This document shows, in pieces, positions 1 through 7,181 of a stretch of DNA of 7,746 bases; the stretch's first letter is position 1; each line of letters begins with the position of its first letter. Location of the stretch: positions 1 through 7,746 of the forward strand of contig JACQAW010000463.1 in assembly GCA_016194725.1 (NCBI GenBank). The letters are read 5' to 3'. The translations under genes were made by a program, and so were the position numbers. The stretch comes from Deltaproteobacteria bacterium (GTDB lineage: Bacteria; Bdellovibrionota; UBA1018; UBA923). Below the pieces are notes generated by a model that had not been told where the DNA came from, ran no database searches, and saw nothing but the letters and a program-made list of their open reading frames with translations.

Positions 1-1638
1 CATCGCAATGCAAATCGCAATGAACGAGACGAAGCCACCGAAGAAAAGTGCCGCATTTACAATACGCGACTTTCGATGGCGGTTATTTTTCATGAACATC
101 CAAAGATAAACCGGCGGAATCAGCAGAACTGATGCAAGGTAAATGTTCTTGGCGCAGGCGAGCAGGATTACCAGGGTAAGTATGATGCCCATTAGGATGT
201 GCCGGATGTGGCGTTCAACTGATTTTGTTGATGCGCGGTCGGTGCGGCTTCTGAAGATTCGGGATAGGACAAGATACAGCGCGATTACGACCGTGAGCAC
301 CAAGGCCAAAGCCGGATACGCAGGACGGTAAAGAACCAGGCTTTTCTGAGTTGCGGGAAACATTTCATATTTCGTAATGAGGTTGAGCTCAGGTAAGGCT
401 CGCAGCAGGGCATAGCCGGCCACCAGGCTGCCGAAGCAAATGGAGAACAGCTTAAGCTCGTTCAGCAGAATTTGAGTGATGTAGCGGCGTCGCCCCCGCA
501 GCCGTTTGATCAACATTAGAATGTAGATCAGGAACGGGACGAACAGCAGTATTTGAAGACCTGTCGAGGCCACGCCGGTGAGATAAAACCTGTCGGTAAG
601 CTTCCAGTAATTTGAGTTCCTGATCCATGGTTTTTGGAGCAAAGGCGGAAGCTGGTCAATCGAATGCAGCAGGATTTCGGTGGCTTTGCCGTAGGGCTCA
701 AAAGACTCGACACGCAGGTGGGCCATATTGTCTTCGGGCGTGTGGTGAATCGCGCCCATTTCGTGTTCGAAGTCGGTGCTGCGGCCGAACAGGTTGAGGG
801 ACGGAATTCCTGCCGATAGAAAGGCGCCGTGGTCGGCGGGCGGAATGAGAATGGCGCGCTGGATGAATTCCACCAGGTGCCGGGTATCATCGGCCCCGTA
901 GGGAACGGCGCGAATTGAGGCCAAGGCAAGTTCGCGCAGCCAGAGCGGCGTATAGCCAGATTTAAGCCCGTCCGTCAGAACCATGATGTCTTGTTGCTGG
1001 TCGGGGGCTACGAAGTCGAGGGAAACTCCCGCCACTATTTGGCGGGCTTTGGGAAATTTTGCGGCAAAGGCATGCGCACCCCAGAATGCGCCGAACTCTT
1101 CGCTGTCGGTAAACAGAAAAACGATATTTCTTCTGGGGGGCTCGCCCGCTTTGAAAATTCGGGCAAGCTCTAAAATCGTTCCTATCCCGCTGGCATCGTC
1201 GGCGGCGCCTTCGACGGTGGTGTCGGTGACGTCGTAGTGGGCCAGCACGACGATGTATTCGTCGGGGATATCCAGGCCCGGCAGGGTTGCATAGATGTCT
1301 TCGAGCCCGTCCACCTTGCGTCCACCGATGGTTTCATCGAAATTTATCGTCGAAACCGCGTAGCCGAGCTTGCGCAACTCGCCCTGTAGATAGTTCGAGG
1401 CAGCCTGGCGTTCGGGCCGCCAGGGTACCCGGTTCGGAAAGCCTCGCGCAAGCTGGCGAGTCCAGTCGAAGGCATTCGCGGCCTTGAACGTCGGAGCGCC
1501 TTTCCAGATCGGCGCCTCGGGGATTTTGCGCAGCCCGGCCGCGGAAATAGCCAAAGCAAGCGCCACCGAGAGCCAGATCGACAAAAGAAAAATGCGCTGG
1601 AACCGGGCTTCGGAGGACTTTCGTTTCACGGCTATCAT
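1..1638 (-). CDS. Membrane-anchored M28 family zinc metallopeptidase with C-terminal multi-TM domain (3' end missing)
   Basis: Reading the minus strand from the ATG at 1638 gives 546 uninterrupted codons to the window edge, with no stop, so the C-terminus is missing. Residues 1-15 are basic and are followed by one hydrophobic helix (about 16-36), a signal anchor that would place the next domain in the periplasm. Residues ~55-330 carry the full di-zinc M28 set: HYD (H134), ADDASG (D147, bridging Asp), DSEEFG (E180 general base, E181 ligand), SLDF (D208) and HHTPEDN (H299). By family knowledge this is an aminopeptidase or carboxypeptidase fold; substrate is not predictable. Six further hydrophobic helices follow (~352-376, 396-414, 440-461, 480-497, 499-515, 527-545). 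The basic loops after the second (IKRLRGRRR), fourth and sixth helices fit the positive-inside rule. The ATG has no clear Shine-Dalgarno sequence, and the frame stays open upstream, so the start is less sure than the identity. It is transcribed divergently from the barrel gene. Confidence 0.93.
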   Translation of the reverse strand, partial: MIAVKRKSSEARFQRIFLLSIWLSVALALAISAAGLRKIPEAPIWKGAPTFKAANAFDWTRQLARGFPNRVPWRPERQAASNYLQGELRKLGYAVSTINFDETIGGRKVDGLEDIYATLPGLDIPDEYIVVLAHYDVTDTTVEGAADDASGIGTILELARIFKAGEPPRRNIVFLFTDSEEFGAFWGAHAFAAKFPKARQIVAGVSLDFVAPDQQQDIMVLTDGLKSGYTPLWLRELALASIRAVPYGADDTRHLVEFIQRAILIPPADHGAFLSAGIPSLNLFGRSTDFEHEMGAIHHTPEDNMAHLRVESFEPYGKATEILLHSIDQLPPLLQKPWIRNSNYWKLTDRFYLTGVASTGLQILLFVPFLIYILMLIKRLRGRRRYITQILLNELKLFSICFGSLVAGYALLRALPELNLITKYEMFPATQKSLVLYRPAYPALALVLTVVIALYLVLSRIFRSRTDRASTKSVERHIRHILMGIILTLVILLACAKNIYLASVLLIPPVYLWMFMKNNRHRKSRIVNAALFFGGFVSFIAICIAM

Positions 1639-1741
1639 TATATCTGGCGCCCGGCCGTATGCAGATTCATTCCGTGGGTATTCTTTGCCGACTTTGGGCA
1701 GCAGCAATGAGCTGTTACTCTGGGAACAGGAGGACGATGGA
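1639..1741. promoter_or_regulatory. Divergent intergenic region between the peptidase and barrel genes
   Basis: This 103-bp gap must hold the 5' signals of both divergent genes. On the minus strand there is an exact TATAAT (1642-1637), but it overlaps the peptidase ATG and the best 17-bp-spaced -35 (TCTGCA) matches only half the consensus. On the plus strand the best pair I found is TTGCCG (1685-1690) with a poor -10 at 1708-1713, so no confident promoter can be named for the barrel gene. No operator-like palindrome was seen. Confidence 0.5.
1728..1733 (+). promoter_or_regulatory. Strong Shine-Dalgarno (AGGAGG) that fixes the barrel protein start
   Basis: A perfect AGGAGG lies 8 bases before the ATG at 1742. 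The same frame is open back to an ATG at 1484, but that extension overlaps the peptidase gene on the other strand and would bury the signal peptide inside the protein. The ribosome site plus the signal peptide right after 1742 decide the start. An ATG at 1737 is out of frame. Confidence 0.85.
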
Positions 1742-2266
1742 ATGTCCAAGATCCAAAAGTGTTTTTTAGGTTTTTTGAGTGTGGTTTGCTCTTTGGTAGC
1801 GGTTGAAAACGGGGCCTTTGCGTCGAAAGGCGCTCCGCAGTCCTATAGCACTGCGAGCGAAAGCAGCCGGCCGAGCGGCCAGGAAATGTTGATGGACCTG
1901 AGCGTCCATTATGTGCGCGACACCAAGCCCGAGGGCGGAACCGATTCGGCTGCCCGCTTCAGTATCGGCGGAATGTTCAACGAATGGGTGGGGCTTGATT
2001 TGCAAGGGCTCTATGAAGTGCATTCCAAGAGCTATCTGGTTGGTACGGACTTTAGGTTTGTTCCGGTGGAGTGGTTCTTTCTAAAAGGTGGGGCCGGGGC
2101 CTACGCTGACAAGAACACCAATTCGATGACCCTCACTCCTTTGGCTGGGGCCGGAATTAAGGCCCGTTTGTCCCGAGAATACTACTTTGTCACCGAAGCC
2201 AGTTACTTCACCATAAATGACCGAAATAACATTAGTTTTGGGGTCGGCCTAGGCACCCATTTCTAG
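1742..2266 (+). CDS. Small outer-membrane beta-barrel protein, probably 8-stranded
   Basis: The product has 174 residues. A basic N-terminus (MSKIQK), a hydrophobic core and an AFA cleavage site at residues 25-27 form a Sec signal peptide, leaving about 147 mature residues. After a Ser/Gly-rich linker (28-47) the chain shows alternating polar/hydrophobic stretches rich in Gly and aromatics, which I read as about eight strands: roughly 49-58, 71-80, 82-94, 98-108, 113-123, 127-142, 145-156 and 163-174. It ends in GLGTHF, and a C-terminal Phe is the usual BAM recognition signal. Size and strand count match the OmpA-barrel/OmpX class of small barrels, but I see no periplasmic peptidoglycan-binding domain and no specific family motif. 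Function could be structural, adhesive or a small pore; none is shown. Two T6 tracts (1762-1767 and 1771-1776) lie in the signal-peptide codons. It is followed by a weak terminator and a new promoter, so it is probably a separate transcription unit. Confidence 0.8.
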   Translation: MSKIQKCFLGFLSVVCSLVAVENGAFASKGAPQSYSTASESSRPSGQEMLMDLSVHYVRDTKPEGGTDSAARFSIGGMFNEWVGLDLQGLYEVHSKSYLVGTDFRFVPVEWFFLKGGAGAYADKNTNSMTLTPLAGAGIKARLSREYYFVTEASYFTINDRNNISFGVGLGTHF

Positions 2267-2276
2267 AAATTGGGAG

Positions 2277-2304
2277 TCTGGGAGGGGCCAGAGCGGTATT
2301 TTTT
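2277..2304 (+). terminator. Possible weak intrinsic terminator after the barrel gene
   Basis: An inverted repeat TCTGG (2277-2281) / CCAGA (2288-2292) with a 6-base loop begins 11 bases after the barrel stop codon. A T6 run (2299-2304) comes 6 bases after the stem. The stem is only 5 bp and the T-run is displaced, so termination would be weak or partial. Confidence 0.35.
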
Positions 2305-2316
2305 ACAATCTAGTAC

Positions 2317-2345
2317 TTGACCAATTTACTACGATGTTATAGTAT
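2317..2345 (+). promoter_or_regulatory. Predicted sigma70-type promoter of the giant lipoprotein gene
   Basis: TTGACC (2317-2322, 5 of 6 to consensus) is followed by two overlapping -10 options: TATAGT (2338-2343, 5 of 6, 15-bp spacer) and TAGTAT (2340-2345, 4 of 6, 17-bp spacer). Either would give a leader of about 35 bases before the ATG at 2385. A short inverted repeat TACTA (2327-2331) / TAGTA (2340-2344) sits over the spacer and -10 and could be an operator half-site pair, though 5 bp is short enough to be chance in this AT-rich stretch. Confidence 0.6.
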
Positions 2346-2384
2346 TCTTGCGCGTTCAAGAAGCATCGCAGTAAGGTTGAGCAT

Positions 2385-5300
2385 ATGTTGTCGTTATGCG
2401 AGTTTGTCCCCAATTGGTCGCGAAAAACAGCGGCCGCCATAGCAGTGGTAAGCATTCTCGGTGGTTGTTCCTCGTCCATCTTTACAGGTGGTAAGGGTAC
2501 CGAGCTTGACCACTTGAACGGTGATGGCCGCTTCAACAAGCTCTGCAAGGGCTTGAATCTTTCGACCTCTTCGCTGGATGTTCCTACCGCACGCGCTCTG
2601 GTTACCTGCCTGAACTCCAACGGCTCGATTCCGGAGTATGCGGCGCTGGTTGCCAAGATGACCGATTCGCAGCTCGGCGTCATGCTGGATGTGGTGAATG
2701 CGGAAATCATGACGCAGCCAACCCGCCTGCGTCAGCTGGACCAATCATTTACGCAGATGGATCAGCGCGGTATCTGGGACCGAGGCTTGAGCAAGCTCGC
2801 TGTACTTTTGAAAAAAGGAAAATTCGTTCGCGCGGCGATCAATCTCGCGCGTCAGGGCACGCATACAGGATCGAGCACCCAGCTTGACCCGAGCGTACTG
2901 CAGTCGATCAAAATCCTGGCCCAGGAAATCACGGACCAGAAAACCGGCCCGGCTGCCCTTACAGCCGCGCGGGCGAATCTGGACCGCGCGCTGGGCACGG
3001 GTGCCGCGATGAGCGCACTCAAGTCTTTCAAAGCCATGGTCACCGGCCTGAATTCCAAAATTCCAGCTCTTCCGGGCAACTCGCTGCCAGGACTGACGAC
3101 GCTGGCGCATGAGTATCTCAAAGCCAAAATCAGCGCTCGAGACCAGGTTTACGCGAAGGTCCTGCTGTGGGGCATCGCCGATGGCACGCTTTTCAACGGA
3201 CTCGATTATTTTTACAACGGTGAATGCGAACTCAGCTCGAATTGCCCCGTGGCTTCGCTGACCCCCGATGATCAGATTGCGGGAACTGAAGCTTTTATGC
3301 GCACGCTGACACTTGAAAGCAGCGATAACGTCAGCAATCGCCAGATCCTGCTCAAGCCATTGACCGACCTGTTTCACACCATGGATCGCCCCATTTTTTG
3401 CATGGCGGACACCAAGGTCATTCCGAATGGCGATATGTTCGTCATGTCAGAGATCGCGAGCCTCAATCCGGTCGACGTACCGCAATGGCTGATTCGATCG
3501 AACGCGGTTAAAATCAAATTGGCCAATAGCATGTGCAACTTTCCGGGTTACACCGACGGATCCGGGGTCAAGACGTTCAATCAGCTTTTCGACGTCATGC
3601 GGCTGCTGGCAAAATATGAGACTAGCGATGGCGCTGGCCATGTCACCAGTTTTGGGCGCCCTCTCATTACGGTTGCGCATCTTCTGAAGGGCCTTGAAGT
3701 TGGCGATGCCAGCGTAATGGCTCACGATGCCGCGGCCGATCTTGCCCCGTTCATGGCTTATCCGGCCACGGAACGCTATCGTCGCTTCCTGGTTCACTGG
3801 ATGGGCGATGAAAACGTGCCTAGCGCGTATACCAACCTGACCGATGCCCTGGCCGAACTTTCGCGCAAAGACCGTGGTGTTCTTGCCAACATGCTTTATT
3901 TTCTGAATGCGCCCCAAAAGACGCTTCCCGGTGGCGAACGCCCGATTATCTCGCGCGACGACCTGAGAAAAGTGACGCAAATTCTGATGACGGTTCGTCC
4001 GGAGCTCAAGACGGCCGAAGCTGTTCCGGGCAGCGCCCCTGTCGCGGGCCGCAGTCTTTTCGACGTTGCCGAGAACGCCTTGCTCACCGTGGACATCAAC
4101 GACCTGATTGTACTTCTTCAGAGCGTGAGCGAGTTCATCGATGGTCCGGACGAGTTGGTCACGCCGCTGGTCGAGGTTGCGCGCGATTCATTGCTGGTCA
4201 ACGACGTTGACCCGATTGTCGAAATCGGCCTGAACATCGCTCGCGATGCCGAGAACCGCAAACAGTTTTTCCAGACCCTTTTTGACGTCGCCAATACCAA
4301 GCAGTTCGAAGATGCGATGGCCCTGACCGCGAAGATGGCGCAAAACGGAACGCTGAAAGAGCTGTTGCAGGGAATCCTGACGCTTTTCAAAGGCACAAGC
4401 GACCTCGGCCAGGGCAATGCCCTTGCCGGAAACGTTCCGCCGGTGAAGTTCGTTTCGCCTGCTGATGACCACAGCACTGACGGGCGTCCAGCCTGGGTTC
4501 CCGCTCCAGCCACCTGGCCCGTGAACCCGGCGGGCGTTCAGGCCTGCTACGCGCTTAACTTTGACGTGAGATTCGGCGATACGCTGGGCAGCAATGCCAG
4601 AGCGTGGCACGACCAGATGGACAATGTCGCGGCCTGCGCGAATGCCAATGGTGACAACGCCGCTCTTGAGCAGTTTCTACATTATGGCAACACCGCTGAG
4701 GTTACAGCCGGCCGATCGATGCTGGCCTGGCTGGTGAACCTGGCATCGGACATCATTCCTTCGGCTGATGATCCGATGATGCGCGGCATTTATGACGAGC
4801 TGACAAATCTTATGGTCGACCCGAGCAGCTTCGCGGACATGCAGGCGATGAATCGCATGCTGCCGCTGATGATGTCCAAGAAGTTCTGCGCCACGTTTCC
4901 TGACTGCCCTCGAGGCACAGAGGAAGTTTCGATCATGCAGGCCGCGGGCCGCATGTCGACGGCCCTGGTGCACATGGGCGACGATTTGCAGCGCCTGCTG
5001 AACGTTTCGCGGCCCCTGGTCGAAAATGCTTCCAGCCCGCGCGCAAGCCTGTTTTTGTATGACAGCTATTGGGATGCCGACGAAATGACAACGCCGGTAT
5101 TGGCCGATGCCAAGCCCCCGCTCGAGAGTTTTCCGCTCACTGATTACAATTATGGCCAGCACAACCACCAGCTGCGTGACATGCTGGACGCCGCGATTCG
5201 CAAGTACGAAAAGCGCGAGCCAACCGAGATCATTCGCGGCGACAAACTTAACCAGTTCTGGAAGCAGCCTTTTACGGGTATTCAGAGCTCCTACCAGGAT

Positions 5301-7142
5301 TACCAGAAGCGCACTCGCGTCGGTGTGGGCTATGAGAATGCCAATGCGCTCAAGAGCATGATCAAACCGTTTCTGGACGAGCTGTCACAAGACAGTCGCT
5401 TGGAATGGACGATGGCTTACTTCTTCAATTTCGATAACAATCCGTATTCGCCGGAATGGTGGGCCGATTGGTTCAAGCGACTCGCTAACGAAGTAAAGCC
5501 GATCCCCTATTATTACCCCGGCAGTTATCCCAGCAAGAACAATCCACCGACAGTGCGATTGGTCAGTCAGCTGGACCTGCTCGAGATGGTCGTTATCGAC
5601 GCGGATTTCAGCTTGAACGAGCTCGGGCAACCGCTGGGTTTCCTGTTTTCCGATCCGGACGCGAACTTCGCGATCAAATACCTTACCGCGATCGCCAACA
5701 GCGGGCGCGATATTACACCTGCTGTCGACGCGATGGATAAGGAGCTGACGTTCTTCACCAGCTTGATGGGCGATCCGATTCTTGGCGCCGCCTTGAAGCC
5801 AGAGGTGAAACGCCGCCTTTACAATCTGAAGCAGGATTTTCAGATCCTGCGCGACACCAACGTGGAACGTGACTGGGTCCTGTCTAACGGCAAAAAGGTC
5901 CATCCCAACGATCTGGGCGTGCTTCGCGACCTTTTCAAAGCCGTCTTGAGCGCCACCCCTGTTGCTGATCGCGGCAACTATCGTCGCGACAAGAACAGCC
6001 TGGCCCTGATTACCAAGCTGGTTTCCTCTGGATTGCTGCGTAATGCGGGAACCAACGTTTTGCGCCAAAACGCGGATGGCCAGATTGTGGCTAACGACCT
6101 GACTCCAATTCTGCGCTTCCTGATCGAGTCGACGCTTGTGATCGACAAAGGTTATCGCAAAATAAACGCGGGTGCCCGTGACGTGCTGGGTTATCTATTG
6201 AGAGACAACTGCGACAAAACCAAACCGAATTACAGCAAGAGCTGCAACTCGGTTGGGCGTGCAAATTGGCCCAAAGAGCCGTTCAACGACCGTTATGTCC
6301 TGGCAGGCAAACTGATTGACCAGTTTTTTGCCTGGACCTATGACGACGATAAGAACGAAGACCAGGGCAAGCCGCGCGTGATGACCTATATCAAACGCAC
6401 GGGTTATGACCTCGTAAGCCTGATTGATCGCTTGAATTTCAAAGCTGATGGTTCGCGCGACACTTATACCCCGGCGCTGGTTCCGACCGTCCTGAAACCG
6501 GTCTTTGGTACAAAGAAGGGCACCGAAATTATCGCTGCCAATATTGACCTGGTTCAGGAAGTCCTGACCGATCCAGGTACTGTTCGCCTGCTTGAGCTGG
6601 TCACGCGGGGCGAAAGCGATCGCCTTGTGGATTTTAATGCGGTGCGTGCGACCACACCGCTGTTGATTGGGCAACTTTCACTTGAAGACGGTCGTGCCAC
6701 CGAATCGGCACTTGACCTTGCCGTGCTTTTGCGGGCAAATGCGGGTTATCAGGCCACCAAGAGTGCCATCAAATGGGCTCGTCGTGATTCTGAATACAAG
6801 AATCTGTGCCACGATTTCTACGACCGCATCGTGGGCCAGCTGAGATCTTGGGTGCTGCGCGACAATACGGCCTTGCGGCCACGGCTGCAGACCTACCTGG
6901 GTAACCATATGGGTAATGGCGACCTGCGCGACCTCACGGTGTTTATTGGAAAGGAGTCCAAAATGCCGGACGAGAGGTTTTACAACTCGATCAAATTCAT
7001 CGGTGAGTTTGATGCGCAGGCGCAAACCTTTCCGTACATCAATAAGCTGAACGACTTCCTGGACCTGCTCCATCGTGGAATTGTCGAGAACAATGGCCTT
7101 CAGCCCGCTAATGCCTTAAGCCGATTTACACTGCGACGTTAA
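2385..7142 (+). CDS. Giant (1585-residue) predicted outer-membrane lipoprotein, all-helical, HEAT-like repeats, family not recognised
   Basis: The start ATG has AAGG (2373-2376) 8 bases upstream and is followed at once by a lipoprotein signal: R13/K14, a hydrophobic stretch (15-25) and the lipobox LGGC with Cys28. Ser at +2 and +3, not Asp, suggests the outer membrane by the Lol rule known from enterobacteria. The remaining ~1557 residues look almost entirely alpha-helical. Residues 558-668 show a 37-residue period of L-[FV]-[DE]-V-A motifs (558, 595, 632), like HEAT/ARM solenoids. Mature cysteines fall in close pairs: 54/75, 281/287, 339/384, 721/751, 835/841, 1276/1287, with C1475 unpaired, which fits disulfide bonding outside the cytoplasm. 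A Pro-rich break lies at ~685-715 and a Tyr/Trp/Pro-rich stretch at ~1010-1056. I see no catalytic motif, no C-terminal barrel and no peptidoglycan-binding domain. It ends in FTLRR. Its own promoter lies upstream, and no terminator separates it from the moxR-type gene 49 bases downstream. A scaffold or binding role is only an inference from the solenoid look. Confidence 0.9.
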   Translation: MLSLCEFVPNWSRKTAAAIAVVSILGGCSSSIFTGGKGTELDHLNGDGRFNKLCKGLNLSTSSLDVPTARALVTCLNSNGSIPEYAALVAKMTDSQLGVMLDVVNAEIMTQPTRLRQLDQSFTQMDQRGIWDRGLSKLAVLLKKGKFVRAAINLARQGTHTGSSTQLDPSVLQSIKILAQEITDQKTGPAALTAARANLDRALGTGAAMSALKSFKAMVTGLNSKIPALPGNSLPGLTTLAHEYLKAKISARDQVYAKVLLWGIADGTLFNGLDYFYNGECELSSNCPVASLTPDDQIAGTEAFMRTLTLESSDNVSNRQILLKPLTDLFHTMDRPIFCMADTKVIPNGDMFVMSEIASLNPVDVPQWLIRSNAVKIKLANSMCNFPGYTDGSGVKTFNQLFDVMRLLAKYETSDGAGHVTSFGRPLITVAHLLKGLEVGDASVMAHDAAADLAPFMAYPATERYRRFLVHWMGDENVPSAYTNLTDALAELSRKDRGVLANMLYFLNAPQKTLPGGERPIISRDDLRKVTQILMTVRPELKTAEAVPGSAPVAGRSLFDVAENALLTVDINDLIVLLQSVSEFIDGPDELVTPLVEVARDSLLVNDVDPIVEIGLNIARDAENRKQFFQTLFDVANTKQFEDAMALTAKMAQNGTLKELLQGILTLFKGTSDLGQGNALAGNVPPVKFVSPADDHSTDGRPAWVPAPATWPVNPAGVQACYALNFDVRFGDTLGSNARAWHDQMDNVAACANANGDNAALEQFLHYGNTAEVTAGRSMLAWLVNLASDIIPSADDPMMRGIYDELTNLMVDPSSFADMQAMNRMLPLMMSKKFCATFPDCPRGTEEVSIMQAAGRMSTALVHMGDDLQRLLNVSRPLVENASSPRASLFLYDSYWDADEMTTPVLADAKPPLESFPLTDYNYGQHNHQLRDMLDAAIRKYEKREPTEIIRGDKLNQFWKQPFTGIQSSYQDYQKRTRVGVGYENANALKSMIKPFLDELSQDSRLEWTMAYFFNFDNNPYSPEWWADWFKRLANEVKPIPYYYPGSYPSKNNPPTVRLVSQLDLLEMVVIDADFSLNELGQPLGFLFSDPDANFAIKYLTAIANSGRDITPAVDAMDKELTFFTSLMGDPILGAALKPEVKRRLYNLKQDFQILRDTNVERDWVLSNGKKVHPNDLGVLRDLFKAVLSATPVADRGNYRRDKNSLALITKLVSSGLLRNAGTNVLRQNADGQIVANDLTPILRFLIESTLVIDKGYRKINAGARDVLGYLLRDNCDKTKPNYSKSCNSVGRANWPKEPFNDRYVLAGKLIDQFFAWTYDDDKNEDQGKPRVMTYIKRTGYDLVSLIDRLNFKADGSRDTYTPALVPTVLKPVFGTKKGTEIIAANIDLVQEVLTDPGTVRLLELVTRGESDRLVDFNAVRATTPLLIGQLSLEDGRATESALDLAVLLRANAGYQATKSAIKWARRDSEYKNLCHDFYDRIVGQLRSWVLRDNTALRPRLQTYLGNHMGNGDLRDLTVFIGKESKMPDERFYNSIKFIGEFDAQAQTFPYINKLNDFLDLLHRGIVENNGLQPANALSRFTLRR
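4056..4388 (+). repeat. Three HEAT-like 37-residue repeats inside the giant lipoprotein
   Basis: The motifs LFDVAENALL, LVEVARDSLL and LFDVANTKQF begin at residues 558, 595 and 632, exactly 37 residues (111 bp) apart. The first two also share D-[IV]-x-[DP]-[LI]-[IV] at the same offset (VDINDLIV and NDVDPIVE). The helix-loop-helix hydrophobic pattern and unit length match HEAT/ARM-type alpha-solenoid repeats. At DNA level the units have diverged, so this is a protein repeat and not a recent tandem duplication. The third unit is the least conserved after its first helix. Confidence 0.6.
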
Positions 7143-7153
7143 GCTCGTATAAT
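7125..7153 (+). promoter_or_regulatory. Strong predicted sigma70-type promoter for the MoxR gene, partly inside the lipoprotein CDS
   Basis: TTTACA (7125-7130, 5 of 6) and a perfect TATAAT (7148-7153) are separated by exactly 17 bases. The -35 box and most of the spacer lie in the last codons of the giant lipoprotein gene, and the -10 lies just after its TAA. Transcription would begin near 7160, leaving a leader of about 32 bases before the ATG at 7192. This is the best promoter match in the window. Confidence 0.75.
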
Positions 7154-7181
7154 CCTTACACTTAAACATATAAGTGAAAGG
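7154..7181. promoter_or_regulatory. 28-bp palindrome between the -10 box and the MoxR ribosome site
   Basis: The arms CCTTACACTTA (7154-7164) and TAAGTGAAAGG (7171-7181) are complementary at 10 of 11 positions, with one A-A mismatch and a 6-base centre AACATA. The left arm abuts the -10 box and covers the predicted transcription start; the right arm contains the AAGG of the Shine-Dalgarno sequence (AAGGGG, 7178-7183). It could be a repressor operator at DNA level or, in read-through RNA from the lipoprotein gene, a hairpin hiding the ribosome site. It has no following T-run, so it is not a standard terminator. Confidence 0.6.

Noticed and set aside
528..1559. Minus-strand open frames at 528-929 and 1344-1559
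   Set aside because: They are in a different frame from the M28 peptidase, whose catalytic motifs run unbroken through the same region; their composition is low-complexity and unlike a real protein.
1644..1670. Sigma54-type promoter (GG...GC) in the divergent intergenic region
   Set aside because: The GG and GC elements are 13 bases apart instead of 10, and the flanks do not match the TGGCAC/TTGC consensus.
1484..1741. Upstream extension of the barrel frame to an ATG at 1484
   Set aside because: It overlaps the peptidase gene on the opposite strand, would put the signal peptide 86 residues inside the protein, and the AGGAGG at 1728 clearly serves the ATG at 1742.
2508..2546. EF-hand or dockerin-like loop NGDGRF near residue 45 of the lipoprotein, and NANGDN near residue 753
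   Set aside because: Only part of the DxDxDG calcium-loop spacing is present, the twelfth-position acid is missing, and neither is repeated.
2745..3377. Long antisense open frames inside the lipoprotein gene (for example 2745-3377 and 5385-6068)
   Set aside because: They mirror the codon bias of the sense strand, lack ribosome sites and recognisable motifs, and the sense frame has a coherent lipoprotein start and helical pattern throughout.
7154..7181. Palindrome as terminator of the lipoprotein gene
   Set aside because: The stem is AT-rich and has no T-run on either strand afterwards, and it overlaps the ribosome site of the next gene.
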